A stretch of DNA of 64,000 bases from Lachnospiraceae bacterium C1.1 (GCA_030434875.1 JAUISW010000001.1:879501-943500); one strand, 5' to 3'; positions 34,052 through 44,766 are shown, numbered from the stretch's first letter. Numbers and translations: made by a program. The notes: generated by a model from the letters alone, not told the origin.

Positions 34052-35473
34052 ATGGAATTTGAAACTGCTGTACCCGAGACTGAACCGGAGAGACAGTATT
34101 ATTTTATAGAAAGAGCAAAGAAATATCTTGAAAAAAAGAAGGAAGAACTTGGTCGTCCGCTTAAAGCGGTTTGTCAGACCTTCGGCTGTCAGATGAATGA
34201 ACGCGACTCCGAAAAAATCGTAGGTATACTTGATAAAATAGGATATGAAAGAGCTGCTAATGAAGAAGAAGCTGATTTCATCATATATAATACCTGTACT
34301 GTAAGAGATAATGCTGATCAGAGGGTGTTTGGAAGACTTGGCGTTCTTAAGAAATATAAGGAAAAGAATCCGGCTCTTATTATAGGTCTCTGTGGCTGCA
34401 TGATGCAGGAAAAAACAGTGATCGAAAAAATACAGAAAAGCTACAGTCAGGTGGATCTGATATTTGGCACTCACAATTTATATAAATTTGCTGAGCTTTA
34501 TTGCACTGTATTTGAGTCAGATTCGCAGGTTATTGATATTTGGAAGGATACTGATAAAATCGTTGAGGATCTTCCGGTCAGCCGTAAATTTCCCTTTAAG
34601 AGCGGCGTAAATATTATGTTTGGCTGCAATAATTTCTGCAGTTATTGTATCGTTCCTTATGTAAGAGGAAGAGAAAGAAGCAGGGAGCCAAAGGCTATTA
34701 TAAGAGAAGTTGAAAGACTTGTGGCTGATGGCGTAAAAGAGGTTATGCTTCTTGGCCAGAATGTTAATTCATACGGTAAGGGTCTTGATCAGGATATTAA
34801 CTTTGCAGAACTCCTAAAGGAGGTTGCTAAGGTTGATGGACTTGAGAGAATCAGATTTATGTCGTCTCATCCTAAAGATCTTTCCGACGAACTTATAGAA
34901 GCCATGGCATCTTCTGAAAAAGTCTGCAGACATATGCACCTTGCGCTGCAGTCGGGAAGTGACAGATTGCTTAAGCTTATGAATCGTCATTATACAAAAG
35001 AACAGTATCTTGAGCTTGTCCGTAAGCTTAGGGCTGCGATGCCGGATATTGCAATAACAACAGATATCATAGTTGGATTTCCGGGTGAGACAAAAGAAGA
35101 TGTCGATGAAACTATTGATATAGTAAAGAAAGCGGCATTTGATGGAGCCTTTACATTTGTATATTCCAAGAGAACCGGAACTCCTGCTGCCGCAATGGAA
35201 AACCAGTGCAGCGAAGAATTTGTAAAAGAACAGTTTGACAGAGTTCTTAAGACGGTCCAGGATGTTTCTAAGGAACAGGCTGAAAGATTTACAGGCGAGA
35301 CAGTTAAAGTTCTGGTTGAATCAGTCAATGATAAAGATCCTTCAATGGTTACAGGAAGAATGGGTCAGAATCATGTAGTACATTTTAAGGCAGACAGTTC
35401 ACTGGTAGGGCAGATCGTAGAAGTACATTTAGACGAATGCTGTGGATTCTACTATATGGGAAGCATGGTATAA
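34052..35473 (+). CDS. miaB: tRNA-2-methylthio-N6-dimethylallyladenosine synthase MiaB
   Basis: A 473-residue radical SAM methylthiotransferase. The N-terminal UPF0004 domain holds three Cys for a second cluster (TFGCQMN, NTCTVRDNA, GLCGCMMQE). The radical SAM motif is CNNFCSYC around residue 190, followed by the RGRERSR stretch and a C-terminal TRAM domain. It methylthiolates i6A37 in tRNA, downstream of MiaA encoded at 40338. The ATG at 34052 with AGGAG upstream is preferred over earlier in-frame starts. Confidence 0.95.
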   Translation: MEFETAVPETEPERQYYFIERAKKYLEKKKEELGRPLKAVCQTFGCQMNERDSEKIVGILDKIGYERAANEEEADFIIYNTCTVRDNADQRVFGRLGVLKKYKEKNPALIIGLCGCMMQEKTVIEKIQKSYSQVDLIFGTHNLYKFAELYCTVFESDSQVIDIWKDTDKIVEDLPVSRKFPFKSGVNIMFGCNNFCSYCIVPYVRGRERSREPKAIIREVERLVADGVKEVMLLGQNVNSYGKGLDQDINFAELLKEVAKVDGLERIRFMSSHPKDLSDELIEAMASSEKVCRHMHLALQSGSDRLLKLMNRHYTKEQYLELVRKLRAAMPDIAITTDIIVGFPGETKEDVDETIDIVKKAAFDGAFTFVYSKRTGTPAAAMENQCSEEFVKEQFDRVLKTVQDVSKEQAERFTGETVKVLVESVNDKDPSMVTGRMGQNHVVHFKADSSLVGQIVEVHLDECCGFYYMGSMV

Positions 35474-35559
35474 GCTATTATTTTTAGTTGAGGTATTGAA
35501 TTAAAGTCATGCAGTCATAACATATAGATAATTATTTTTATAGTAATGAGGAGGAAATT

Positions 35560-38232
35560 TTGACACTGAAAGAGGTAGACAGAGAGAAGCTTTCTCCGAT
35601 GATGCTTCATTATATCGAGACAAAAGAAAAATATCCGGATTGTATTTTATTTTACAGACTGGGCGATTTTTATGAGATGTTTTTTGATGACGCACTTGTT
35701 GTTTCAAAGGAGCTTGAAATCACCCTTACAGGAAAAAGCTGTGGTTTAGATGAAAGAGCACCGATGTGTGGCGTACCTTTTCATGCAGTGGATGCATATC
35801 TGGATAAACTTGTGGCACTTGGACATAAGGTAGCGATATGTGAGCAGCTTGAAGACCCGAAGACTACAAAGAATATTGTAAAAAGAGATGTTATCCGTGT
35901 AGTTACACCGGGAACAAATATGAATATGCAGGCTTTGGATGAGGGAAAGAATAATTTCCTTATGTCTGTGGTTTATTTTGCCGGAATGTTCGGGCTTGCC
36001 GTCACCGACGTTACAACCGGAGATTTTTATCTTACGGAAGTCGAGAATTTAAGACTTTTATTGGATGAAATTTCCAGATATATGCCAAGTGAGATAATTG
36101 CCAATCCCGCATTTTTCCTGAGTGGAATAAACATCGATGATCTGCGTGAAAGATTAAAAATTACGCTTAACCAGCTTGATGAGAAATATTTTACCGATGA
36201 AAATTCAATAAAAGAAATTAAAAATCATTTTAATGTAGAGGATCTTTCTGAGCTTGAACTGGCTGACTTTGATATCGGTACGCATGCTGCAGGTGCACTT
36301 ATCAGTTATCTTAAAGAAACACAGAAAACTGATCTGACAAACCTAACGAAAATTTCTCCATATAAGAGCGCTAATTACATGGTCATTGATTCTTCTACAA
36401 GAAGAAACCTTGAACTCACAGAGACATTACGAGAAAAAAATAAACGCGGAAGTCTCCTCTGGGTGCTTGATCACACAAAAACAGCTATGGGAGCGAGACT
36501 TTTAAGAAGCATGATAGAGCAGCCATTGATCGATGAGAATGAGATCAATGCAAGGCTGGATGCGGTAGAAGAGCTTACCAAAAGAATAATGGACAGAGAT
36601 GAGATAAGAGAATATCTTGCTGCTGTTTATGATCTTGAAAGACTTTTGTGTAAGATCAGTTATGGTTCTGCAAATCCACGGGATCTTATCGCCTTAAAAG
36701 GTTCACTTAAGATGATGGCTCCGATCCGTGCTTTGACCGCGGATTTTGATTCTGATCTGCTTAAAAAGCTTTCAGAGAAAATTGATGCTTTAGAAGATAT
36801 TTACCAGCTTATCGAAAATGCCATAGTTGATGATCCTCCGTTAGCTCAAAAAGAGGGCGGGATAATTAAAGACGGATATAACACGACTGTTGACGAGTTA
36901 AAAGATGCCGGAAGAAACGGTAAAAGATGGCTTGCCGAACTCGAAGAAAGAGAACGTGAAAAGACCGGAATAAAGAACCTTAAAGTCAAATTCAGCAAAG
37001 TTTTCGGTTATTCGATTGAAGTAACAAATTCTTATCTTTCGCTTGTTCCAAAAGATTACGTCAGAAAGCAGACCCTTGCCGGTGGGGAGCGTTATATTAC
37101 GGATGAGCTTAAGAAAATGGAGGATACGATCCTTAATGCAGAAGACAGGCTTACATCGCTGGAATATGAACTTTTTTCGGAAGTAAGAAATATCATTGGA
37201 AATTCAATAGAGAGAATTCTTGATACAGCTAAGGCAGTAGCTATGGTAGATGTTCTCCAGTCTCTTTCTTACGTAGCTGATCATAATAATTTTGTAAGAC
37301 CTAAAATAAATACTAAGGGCATTATTAATATTAAAAACGGACGTCATCCTGTGGTTGAAAAGATGATCTCAGGAAATTCCTTTGTCCCGAACGATGTCCT
37401 GCTTGATCAGAAGAAAAATATGATAGCGATCATTACCGGACCGAACATGGCTGGTAAGTCTACATATATGCGGCAATGCGCTCTTATAGTCCTTATGGCG
37501 GCAATTGGCTCATTTGTGCCGGCAGAGGCTGCGGATATATCTGTTGTAGACAGGATATTTACAAGAGTTGGAGCATCGGATGATCTTGCTTCCGGACAGT
37601 CTACGTTTATGGTAGAGATGTCAGAGGTTGCAAATATCTTGAGAAATGCTACGCCTAAAAGCCTGCTGATCCTTGATGAGATCGGAAGAGGAACGTCTAC
37701 TTATGATGGACTGTCGATCGCATGGGCAGTTGTTGAGTATATTGCAAATACTTCAACAATAGGGGCAAAAACTCTTTTTGCAACCCATTATCATGAACTT
37801 ACTGAGCTTGAGGGAAAAATTCCGTCGGTAAATAATTTCTGTTTTGCAGTCAAGGAAAATGGAGAGGATGTAGTATTTTTAAGGAAGATAGTCAGAGGCG
37901 GTGCTGATAAATCCTATGGAATCCATGTTGCCAAGCTTGCAGGAGTTCCTGCGGCTGTCATAGACAGGGCAAATGAAATAGTCTGGGAATTATCGGATAA
38001 TGATATTGCCGCTAAAGTGAGATCGATTTCCGCATCTTCTACAAAGAAGGAACGCAAGCATAAAATGGATGAGGTGGATCTGAATCAGATGTCGTTTTTC
38101 GATACTATGAGCGATAATGACGTACTTAAAGAGCTTGAGGAGGCAGATATTTCACATATGACTCCGATGGATGCTCTTAATACGCTTTATAAGCTCCAAA
38201 ATGAGTTGAAAAACCGGTGGAAGGCTGTTTGA
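35560..38232 (+). CDS. mutS: DNA mismatch repair ATPase MutS
   Basis: An 890-residue MutS1. The mismatch-reading loop is YRLGDFYEMFFDDA (Phe-x-Glu type, about residue 28-40), and the ATPase core has GPNMAGKSTYMRQ (about residue 627), TFMVEMSE, LLILDEIGRGTSTYDG and ATHYHELTEL. The C-terminal helix-turn-helix is present. It recognises mispairs and recruits MutL, encoded 27 bases downstream. The TTG start has GAGGAGG upstream. Confidence 0.97.
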   Translation: MTLKEVDREKLSPMMLHYIETKEKYPDCILFYRLGDFYEMFFDDALVVSKELEITLTGKSCGLDERAPMCGVPFHAVDAYLDKLVALGHKVAICEQLEDPKTTKNIVKRDVIRVVTPGTNMNMQALDEGKNNFLMSVVYFAGMFGLAVTDVTTGDFYLTEVENLRLLLDEISRYMPSEIIANPAFFLSGINIDDLRERLKITLNQLDEKYFTDENSIKEIKNHFNVEDLSELELADFDIGTHAAGALISYLKETQKTDLTNLTKISPYKSANYMVIDSSTRRNLELTETLREKNKRGSLLWVLDHTKTAMGARLLRSMIEQPLIDENEINARLDAVEELTKRIMDRDEIREYLAAVYDLERLLCKISYGSANPRDLIALKGSLKMMAPIRALTADFDSDLLKKLSEKIDALEDIYQLIENAIVDDPPLAQKEGGIIKDGYNTTVDELKDAGRNGKRWLAELEEREREKTGIKNLKVKFSKVFGYSIEVTNSYLSLVPKDYVRKQTLAGGERYITDELKKMEDTILNAEDRLTSLEYELFSEVRNIIGNSIERILDTAKAVAMVDVLQSLSYVADHNNFVRPKINTKGIINIKNGRHPVVEKMISGNSFVPNDVLLDQKKNMIAIITGPNMAGKSTYMRQCALIVLMAAIGSFVPAEAADISVVDRIFTRVGASDDLASGQSTFMVEMSEVANILRNATPKSLLILDEIGRGTSTYDGLSIAWAVVEYIANTSTIGAKTLFATHYHELTELEGKIPSVNNFCFAVKENGEDVVFLRKIVRGGADKSYGIHVAKLAGVPAAVIDRANEIVWELSDNDIAAKVRSISASSTKKERKHKMDEVDLNQMSFFDTMSDNDVLKELEEADISHMTPMDALNTLYKLQNELKNRWKAV

Positions 38233-38259
38233 GCTTGAATCGGGGATAAGGAGTAGAAC

Positions 38260-40341
38260 TTGAGTGAGATAAAAGTTCTTGATGAAAAAACGATTGATAA
38301 GATTGCCGCGGGAGAGGTTGTTGAGAAACCTGCATCAGTGGTTAAAGAACTTGTAGAAAATGCAATCGATGCAGGAGCATGCAGTATATCGGTTGAAGTA
38401 AAAAATGGCGGAACGGATCTTATCAGGGTTAGTGATAACGGAGATGGAATAGTCAGAGATCAGGTTCGAACAGCCTTTTTACCGCATGCGACAAGTAAGC
38501 TAAGGAAAATCGAAGATCTTGAAACTATAGAAAGTCTTGGATTCAGAGGTGAGGCGCTTCCAAGTATTGCCTCGGTTTCACAGGTGGAACTGCTTACAAA
38601 GACGGTTGATGAGATAACCGGTGTAAGATACTGTATAGATGGCGGCACCGAGCAGTCATTTGATGAGGTCGGAGTACCGGATGGAACGACATTTATTGTA
38701 AGAAATCTATTTTTCAACACACCTGCAAGAAAAAAATTCTTAAAGACAGCAATGACTGAGACTGGCTATGTTACCGAGCTTGTGGAGCAGTTGGCTTTGC
38801 TGCGCCCGGACATAGCTTTTAAGTATACTGCAAATTCGTCAAATAAGCTTGTGACCAGCGGTAATGGGGATTTAAAAGAAGTTATATACAGGATTTATGG
38901 AAGAGATATAACATCTGCGCTTCTCGAGGTTGAAAAGGAAGAAGATGGAATGACAATCCATGGATTTATTGCAAAGCCTGTGATCGCCCGATCAAGCCGG
39001 AATATGGAGAATTATTTCGTAAATGGCCGATATGTGAAGGATAAGGTTATATCCAGAGCTATAGAAGACGGTTATTCAGGATTTATGATGCAGCATAAAT
39101 TCCCTTTTACTGTTTTAAGCATCAATGTACCTACAGAACTTCTAGACGTAAATGTACACCCTAGAAAAATGGAGGTTAAGTTCGGTGAAAGTGAAAAAGT
39201 ATATGATTTTATAAGAAATGCTGTTAAAGAATCACTTTCAGGACGTGAATTCATAAATAAATTTGATTTTGAAAAGACAAGTTCAAAAATAGCAGAGGCA
39301 CCAAAAGCTCCCGAAAAGGCGCCCGAACCTTTTGAGAAAAAAGCATTCGGAAAACCTTTCAAAGAAACTGTTATTAAGCCTACAGTATTTCGAAATGATC
39401 TGATTAAAAAGGCTGTAAATAAAGAAGAAGGAGTGCAGAATGTTCTTAAGGAACCTGCATTAAATCTGATAATAGGCAGGAACGAAGATAAAGAGAATTC
39501 TGATAAAGGTATTGAGAGCGTAATTTCAAAAGAACTTAACTTTGAGATAGAAGATGATATAAATTATCCGTCAGAAAATAATGCCGCAGAACGCACAGAA
39601 AAGACTGAGGATAATATTTCGGATAATTTTGATCTTAATATATCAGAAAGCATATCTGAAAATAATGAAGCTGATAATAATGAATCTGATAAGGATGTTA
39701 CATTTGTTGAAAAACCAAGGCAGATGAATCTTTTTGAGGACAAGATCCTTGATAAAAATAACGCAGATGAGTTTGAGATAATAGGTCAGATTTTTGATAC
39801 TTACTGGATAGTTCAGTATCATGACAAGATGCTTATGATAGACCAGCATGCAGCGCATGAAAAGATCAACTATGAGCGTTTTATGAAAAAATTCGAAGAA
39901 CGCAGGGTTGATAAGCAGATTTGCAGTCCGAGTGTGATCATTACGCTCGATGGCGCACACCGAAACATCTTAGAGCGTTTTATGGACAGATTCGAGGAGA
40001 TGGGTTTTGAAATCGAACCATTTGGTGGAAACGATTTTGCTATAAAGGCTGTTCCGGGAGATCTCTATGGGCTTACGGAAGAGGAAATCCTCATATCTCT
40101 TTTAGACGAACTTGATGACGGAATTAAGGTATCTGAAGTAAGTGCCATTCATGACAGGATCGCAACAATGTCATGTAAGGCAGCGGTTAAGGGAAATATG
40201 AAGCTTTCCCGTGAAGAGGCGAAAATGCTTATTGCTGAGCTTATGGAGCTTAAAGATCCTTATAACTGTCCGCATGGAAGACCTACTATAATTCAGATGT
40301 CAAAAAGTGAATTGGAAAAAAAGTTTAAGCGAATAATATGA
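38260..40341 (+). CDS. mutL: DNA mismatch repair endonuclease MutL
   Basis: A 693-residue MutL. The GHKL ATPase has ELVENAIDAGA, DNGDGI and GFRGEALPSIASV. A long acidic, Asn-rich linker (about 350-490) leads to the C-terminal domain, whose endonuclease motif DQHAAHEKINYE begins at about residue 528, and SCKAAVKG and CPHGRPT complete the metal site. It nicks the nascent strand in mut systems without MutH. The TTG start follows AAGGAG. It overlaps miaA by 4 bases. Confidence 0.97.
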   Translation: MSEIKVLDEKTIDKIAAGEVVEKPASVVKELVENAIDAGACSISVEVKNGGTDLIRVSDNGDGIVRDQVRTAFLPHATSKLRKIEDLETIESLGFRGEALPSIASVSQVELLTKTVDEITGVRYCIDGGTEQSFDEVGVPDGTTFIVRNLFFNTPARKKFLKTAMTETGYVTELVEQLALLRPDIAFKYTANSSNKLVTSGNGDLKEVIYRIYGRDITSALLEVEKEEDGMTIHGFIAKPVIARSSRNMENYFVNGRYVKDKVISRAIEDGYSGFMMQHKFPFTVLSINVPTELLDVNVHPRKMEVKFGESEKVYDFIRNAVKESLSGREFINKFDFEKTSSKIAEAPKAPEKAPEPFEKKAFGKPFKETVIKPTVFRNDLIKKAVNKEEGVQNVLKEPALNLIIGRNEDKENSDKGIESVISKELNFEIEDDINYPSENNAAERTEKTEDNISDNFDLNISESISENNEADNNESDKDVTFVEKPRQMNLFEDKILDKNNADEFEIIGQIFDTYWIVQYHDKMLMIDQHAAHEKINYERFMKKFEERRVDKQICSPSVIITLDGAHRNILERFMDRFEEMGFEIEPFGGNDFAIKAVPGDLYGLTEEEILISLLDELDDGIKVSEVSAIHDRIATMSCKAAVKGNMKLSREEAKMLIAELMELKDPYNCPHGRPTIIQMSKSELEKKFKRII

Positions 40342-41279
40342 AAAATAAATTATACATATTGGCAGGTCCAACAGCAGTCGGAAAAACGGCGCTTTCGATC
40401 GAACTTGCAAAAAGAAATGATCTTGAAATAATTTCAGCAGATTCTATGCAGGTATATAAAAGACTGGATATCGGCTCTGCAAAGATACGTCCGGAAGAAA
40501 TGCAGGGAGTCAGACATTACCTTATAGATGTACTTGAACCTTCTGAAAACTTTAATGTAGCACGTTTTCAGGAAATGGCCAAAGAGGCTATGAATGAGAT
40601 TTATTCTCATAATAAGACTCCTTTGGTCGTTGGAGGAACTGGCTTTTATACACAGGCTTTGCTCTATGATATCGATTTTTCCGAAAATGAAGTTGATGAA
40701 AAATTGAGGGCTGAGATAGATAATGAAGCCCGGGAAAGAGGTGCGGATCATTTGCATTCAAGGTTGAAAGAACTGGATGCGGAATCAGCTGAAGCAATTC
40801 CTCCGGGAAATGTTAAAAGAGTTGCAAGAGCTCTCGAATATTGTCTGTCTACAGGCGAAAAATTTTCAGAACATAATAAAAGAGAACGTGAAAAAGAATC
40901 ACCATACGATTTTAGATATTTTGTTCTGAATATGCCAAGAGATATCCTCTATCAGAGAATAGAGAAAAGGGTAGATATCATGATGGAAACAGGTCTTCTT
41001 GAAGAAGTTCAAAACTGTATGAATGAGGGACTTAAAAGAGACATGAATTCCATGCAGGGACTCGGTTATAAGCAGCTGCTAAAATATCTTTACGGAGAGT
41101 GCAGTCTTGAAACGGCAGTTGATGATATAAAGAAAGAAACCAGGCATTTTGCAAAACGCCAGCTTACCTGGTTCAGAAGAGAGAAAAATGTTATTTTCAT
41201 AGATAAGGAAAAATTTGCCTCTGATGAGGAGATTTTGGCATATATGGAAAGATGCATGATGAGTTCGAAAGATAATTAA
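40338..41279 (+). CDS. miaA: tRNA dimethylallyltransferase MiaA
   Basis: A 313-residue prenyltransferase adding the dimethylallyl group to A37 of UNN-decoding tRNAs, the substrate for MiaB. The P-loop AGPTAVGKTALS, ISADSMQVYK, GGTGFY and FAKRQLTWFRRE are diagnostic. The order miaB-mutS-mutL-miaA is typical in Clostridia. Confidence 0.96.
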   Translation: MKNKLYILAGPTAVGKTALSIELAKRNDLEIISADSMQVYKRLDIGSAKIRPEEMQGVRHYLIDVLEPSENFNVARFQEMAKEAMNEIYSHNKTPLVVGGTGFYTQALLYDIDFSENEVDEKLRAEIDNEARERGADHLHSRLKELDAESAEAIPPGNVKRVARALEYCLSTGEKFSEHNKREREKESPYDFRYFVLNMPRDILYQRIEKRVDIMMETGLLEEVQNCMNEGLKRDMNSMQGLGYKQLLKYLYGECSLETAVDDIKKETRHFAKRQLTWFRREKNVIFIDKEKFASDEEILAYMERCMMSSKDN

Positions 41280-41302
41280 GATTTAAATGTTAGGAAGTTA
41301 AA

Positions 41303-42583
41303 ATGGATAAATATACACAATATGAAAAATTAAACATAAGCAGAGAGGTCTATGAGTTCGGAGAAAACATATTAAAAGATCTCAGGGAAAGATTTGACAA
41401 AATTGATGAAACAGCTGAATTTAATCAGCTTAAAGTAATCGATGCGATGCATCAGGCAAAGGTTGGCGAGGCATGCCTTACAGGAACGACCGGATATGGT
41501 TATAACGATATAGGAAGAGACAGTCTTGAAAAGGTTTATTCTATATGCTTCAATGGAGAGGATGCATTGGTAAGACCTCAGATAACCTGTGGAACACATG
41601 CATTGGCATTAGCTCTTTTCTCTAATCTCAGACCCGGAGATGAGCTTCTTTCTGTAGCCGGAAAGCCTTATGATACCTTGGAAGAAGTAATTGGTATCAG
41701 ACCGTCTAATGGTTCCCTTGCAGAATACGGTATAACTTATGCCCAGGCTGATCTGACAGATGACGGGGAATTTGATTTTGAGGCAATCAGAAGTAAAATC
41801 AATGATCGTACAAAGCTTGTAACAATTCAGAGATCAAAAGGATATCAGACCAGAAGAACTCTTTCTGTAAAGCAGATCGGTGATGCAATTAAATTTATTA
41901 AATCAATACGTCCGGATCTTAAGGTAATGGTTGATAACTGCTATGGTGAATTCGTAGAAAGAATCGAACCGACAGACCTTGGTGCGGATATGATCGTAGG
42001 TTCGCTTATAAAGAATCCGGGAGGCGGTCTTGCACCGATAGGCGGATATATAGTTGGAAAGAAAGAGTGTATAGAAAATGCAGCTCACAGACTTACTTCA
42101 CCCGGCCTTGGAAAAGAGGTAGGTGCTTCACTCGGAATTCTTCCACAGTTTTACCAGGGCCTTTTCCTTGCACCGACAGTAACGGCATCTGCACTTAAGG
42201 GAGCTATATTTGCAGCTAATATTTATGAAAAGCTAGGTTTTAGCTGTGTTCCAAATGCAACAGAGGACAGACATGATATAATCCAGGCAATCACATTTGG
42301 CAAGCCTGAAGGTGTTGTTGCTTTCTGTAAGGGAATTCAGGCAGCATCTCCGGTTGATAGCTACGTAACTCCGGAACCCTGGCCTATGCCGGGATATGAT
42401 AGTGATGTAATAATGGCAGCTGGTAATTTTGTTTCAGGTTCATCAATAGAGTTATCGGCAGACGGACCGATAAAACCGCCTTATGCTGTTTATTTCCAGG
42501 GAGGTATTACCTGGCCACATGCAAAATACGGTATTCTGAATACTCTTCAGAATATGGTAAATGAAAAATTAGTTGTTTTATAA
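41303..42583 (+). CDS. Methionine-gamma-lyase family PLP protein (YnbB/'aluminium resistance' type)
   Basis: A 426-residue PLP-dependent enzyme of the Cys/Met metabolism fold. TGTTGYGYNDIGRDSLE, VRPQITCGTHALALALFSNLRPGDE, quoted as QITCGTHALALAL, MVDNCYGEF and the PLP-Lys segment GSLIKNPGGG are visible. It is often annotated as an aluminium resistance protein or YnbB; the real substrate is not established. It is 23 bases after miaA, as in many Firmicutes. Confidence 0.9.
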   Translation: MDKYTQYEKLNISREVYEFGENILKDLRERFDKIDETAEFNQLKVIDAMHQAKVGEACLTGTTGYGYNDIGRDSLEKVYSICFNGEDALVRPQITCGTHALALALFSNLRPGDELLSVAGKPYDTLEEVIGIRPSNGSLAEYGITYAQADLTDDGEFDFEAIRSKINDRTKLVTIQRSKGYQTRRTLSVKQIGDAIKFIKSIRPDLKVMVDNCYGEFVERIEPTDLGADMIVGSLIKNPGGGLAPIGGYIVGKKECIENAAHRLTSPGLGKEVGASLGILPQFYQGLFLAPTVTASALKGAIFAANIYEKLGFSCVPNATEDRHDIIQAITFGKPEGVVAFCKGIQAASPVDSYVTPEPWPMPGYDSDVIMAAGNFVSGSSIELSADGPIKPPYAVYFQGGITWPHAKYGILNTLQNMVNEKLVVL

Positions 42584-42675
42584 TTTTTTATTTCTGTACA
42601 ATGTTTTTTATTTGTGATAATATTAATTGACTATTGCTTAAGGAGAGATGGCATAGGTCTAGAGGAAATGTAATT

Positions 42676-42927
42676 ATGAAACTCAGAGGAAATTTTACAC
42701 TGTTAATACTAATTCTTGCAGGAATTGTTCTTGGCAGCCTGCTTGGAAATGTTTTAGGACAAGTCAGTTCATTGAGCTGGCTTTCTTATGGTCTTAACAT
42801 AGGAACACCAGAACCCTGGCAGTTAAATCTCGGAGTTATGACACTCACCTTTGGTATATCTGTTAACTTTACGGTTGCCAGTATTTTTGGTGTAGTTTTG
42901 GGAATAATCGCATATAAAAAGCTTTGA
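42676..42927 (+). CDS. DUF4321 small membrane protein
   Basis: An 83-residue protein with two hydrophobic helices (about residues 5-25 and 55-80) matching DUF4321, a small membrane protein common just upstream of radC and mreB in Clostridia. The ATG at 42676 is chosen because AGGAAA precedes it; an in-frame TTG at 42634 would add an unlikely Arg/Trp-rich extension. Its role in cell shape is only suggested by position. Confidence 0.82.
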   Translation: MKLRGNFTLLILILAGIVLGSLLGNVLGQVSSLSWLSYGLNIGTPEPWQLNLGVMTLTFGISVNFTVASIFGVVLGIIAYKKL

Positions 42928-42955
42928 CTTGGAGTTCTCTTGAAAAGGAGAATAT

Positions 42956-43675
42956 ATGAATACTGTAAAAGACATGCCGGAAGCCGAGAGACCCTATGAA
43001 AAATGTGAAAAATTCGGGGCGGAAATTTTGACAGACACTGAGCTTCTGGCTGTAATTATGCGAACAGGAACCGTTGGAAGCAGTTCAATGAAACTAGCTG
43101 AAAATATTCTGGAGGCATGTCCGGAAGGAAGTTCACTGGCAGGGCTTGCGTCAATGTCAATCAATGAGTTGACGGGAATCAGAGGAATTGGAAGAGTCAA
43201 GGCTATACAGATCAAATGTCTGACAGAGTTTTCGAAAAGAGTCTGGAAATCCAGAAACAGAAGAAAAACTTATAGATCCTCCAGTGAGATTGCATCTTAC
43301 TATATGGAGCAGATGAGATATTTAGATCATGAAGAAGTATATATAATGTTTTTGGATAATAAATGTGCTTTTCTTGGGGATTTTAAGCTTTCTTCGGGGA
43401 CAGTAGACAGATCGCTTGTATCTGTCAGAGACATAATGATGAATGCATTGAAACGTGGTGCTGTAAAGATTGTTATGATACATAATCATCCCAGCGGAGA
43501 TCCAAGTCCGAGCGAGGATGACATTAAAATAACAGAGAAAATATTTAAGGCAGGTAAACTGGTAGATATTTCGTTGGTAGATTCAATAATCATTGGCGAT
43601 GGAATATATATAAGTCTTTTAGATGAGACTGATTTTTACAATTTATTAGGAAAGCATTCAGTAATGAATGGCTGA
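42956..43675 (+). CDS. radC: RadC family JAMM/MPN+ protein
   Basis: A 239-residue RadC. An N-terminal helix-hairpin-helix region (LTGIRGIGRVKAIQIK) precedes the JAMM metalloprotease-like motif HNHPSGDPSPSEDD. Despite its name, a role in DNA repair is doubtful. The position before mreB is conserved in Firmicutes. Confidence 0.92.
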   Translation: MNTVKDMPEAERPYEKCEKFGAEILTDTELLAVIMRTGTVGSSSMKLAENILEACPEGSSLAGLASMSINELTGIRGIGRVKAIQIKCLTEFSKRVWKSRNRRKTYRSSSEIASYYMEQMRYLDHEEVYIMFLDNKCAFLGDFKLSSGTVDRSLVSVRDIMMNALKRGAVKIVMIHNHPSGDPSPSEDDIKITEKIFKAGKLVDISLVDSIIIGDGIYISLLDETDFYNLLGKHSVMNG

Positions 43676-43718
43676 CCCGTATTAATTCAAGATTTTTAAA
43701 TTTGAAAGGGGACAGGAA

Positions 43719-44750
43719 ATGCAGAACTGTGCATTCGGTATTGACTTAGGTACCGGAAATATCAAAATTTACAACAATATGGATGGCACGATCCTTAATA
43801 AAAAGAACATGATCGCCATTATGAATAAGACAACTCTTTTTGCATATGGAGATGAGGCTTTTGACATGTATGAGAAAGCCCCTTCAAATATAAGGATTTC
43901 TTATCCTTTGACATACGGCGTAATTGCTGATATCAAGGATATGCAGGATGTGCTCAAATGCTTTATTACTGATCTGACATCAAAGCAGAAGTATAATGGC
44001 GCAGACTTCTACATTTCTGTTCCAAGCGATATTACTGAAGTTGAAAAGAGAGCTTTCTATGATCTTGTTAAAGATTCAAATGTCAAAGCTAAAAAGATTA
44101 TGATGGTTGACAAGGCAATTGCAGATGGACTTGGCCTTGATATAGACGTTAAGAATTCACAAGGTGTAATGGTAGTTGATGTTGGATTCGAAACATCAGA
44201 AATATCCATTCTTTCACTCGGAGGAATCGTACTTTCAAAGCTTATTAAAGTTGGAGGAAGTAAATTCGATAGTTCTATTCAGGCAGCGGTTCGTAAAGAG
44301 TTTAATCTTATAATTGGCGGTAAAACTGCAGAAAAACTTAAGATAGATCTGTCTGTAAATAAGACTCCTGAAGAAGATTCTGTTGTTTATGGACGTGATA
44401 TAGTTACAGGTCTTCCTGTGGAGAGAAGAATTCCTACAGAGCTTATTGATAATGCATTAAATGAGAATATTGCAAGCATTGTTGAAAATATTAAAGTTAT
44501 TCTTGAGCGTACGCCACCGGAACTTGCTGCTGATATCTATAAGCATGGAATCTATCTTACAGGCGGTTCTGCACACTTGAGAAATCTTGATGAATTAATT
44601 AATAAAGGAACTAATTTAAGAGTAAACCTTGCTGAGAATTCACAGGAAAGCGTTGCTAACGGGCTTGCAAGGATAATTCAGGATGATGAGTTCAGCTCTC
44701 TTGCTTATACAATTGAGGGTGTTTCATCTAAAGGTTTGAGTCTTAAATAA
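43719..44750 (+). CDS. mreB: Rod shape-determining protein MreB/Mbl
   Basis: A 343-residue bacterial actin. Phosphate-1 motif FGIDLGTGNIKIY at the N-terminus, VMVVDVGFETSEIS (phosphate 2) and YLTGGSAHLRNLDELI (adenosine motif, ITGGGAxL-like) are present. It forms membrane-associated filaments that steer wall elongation. AAGGGGACAGG precedes the ATG. The sequence is somewhat divergent from classical MreB, so it may be an Mbl- or MreBH-type paralogue. Confidence 0.9.
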   Translation: MQNCAFGIDLGTGNIKIYNNMDGTILNKKNMIAIMNKTTLFAYGDEAFDMYEKAPSNIRISYPLTYGVIADIKDMQDVLKCFITDLTSKQKYNGADFYISVPSDITEVEKRAFYDLVKDSNVKAKKIMMVDKAIADGLGLDIDVKNSQGVMVVDVGFETSEISILSLGGIVLSKLIKVGGSKFDSSIQAAVRKEFNLIIGGKTAEKLKIDLSVNKTPEEDSVVYGRDIVTGLPVERRIPTELIDNALNENIASIVENIKVILERTPPELAADIYKHGIYLTGGSAHLRNLDELINKGTNLRVNLAENSQESVANGLARIIQDDEFSSLAYTIEGVSSKGLSLK

Positions 44751-44766
44751 AATTTAAGAGGATATA

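Noticed and set aside
34040-34474. 144-residue minus strand frame inside miaB
   Set aside because: Shadow of the miaB reading frame, very Phe/Ser-rich.
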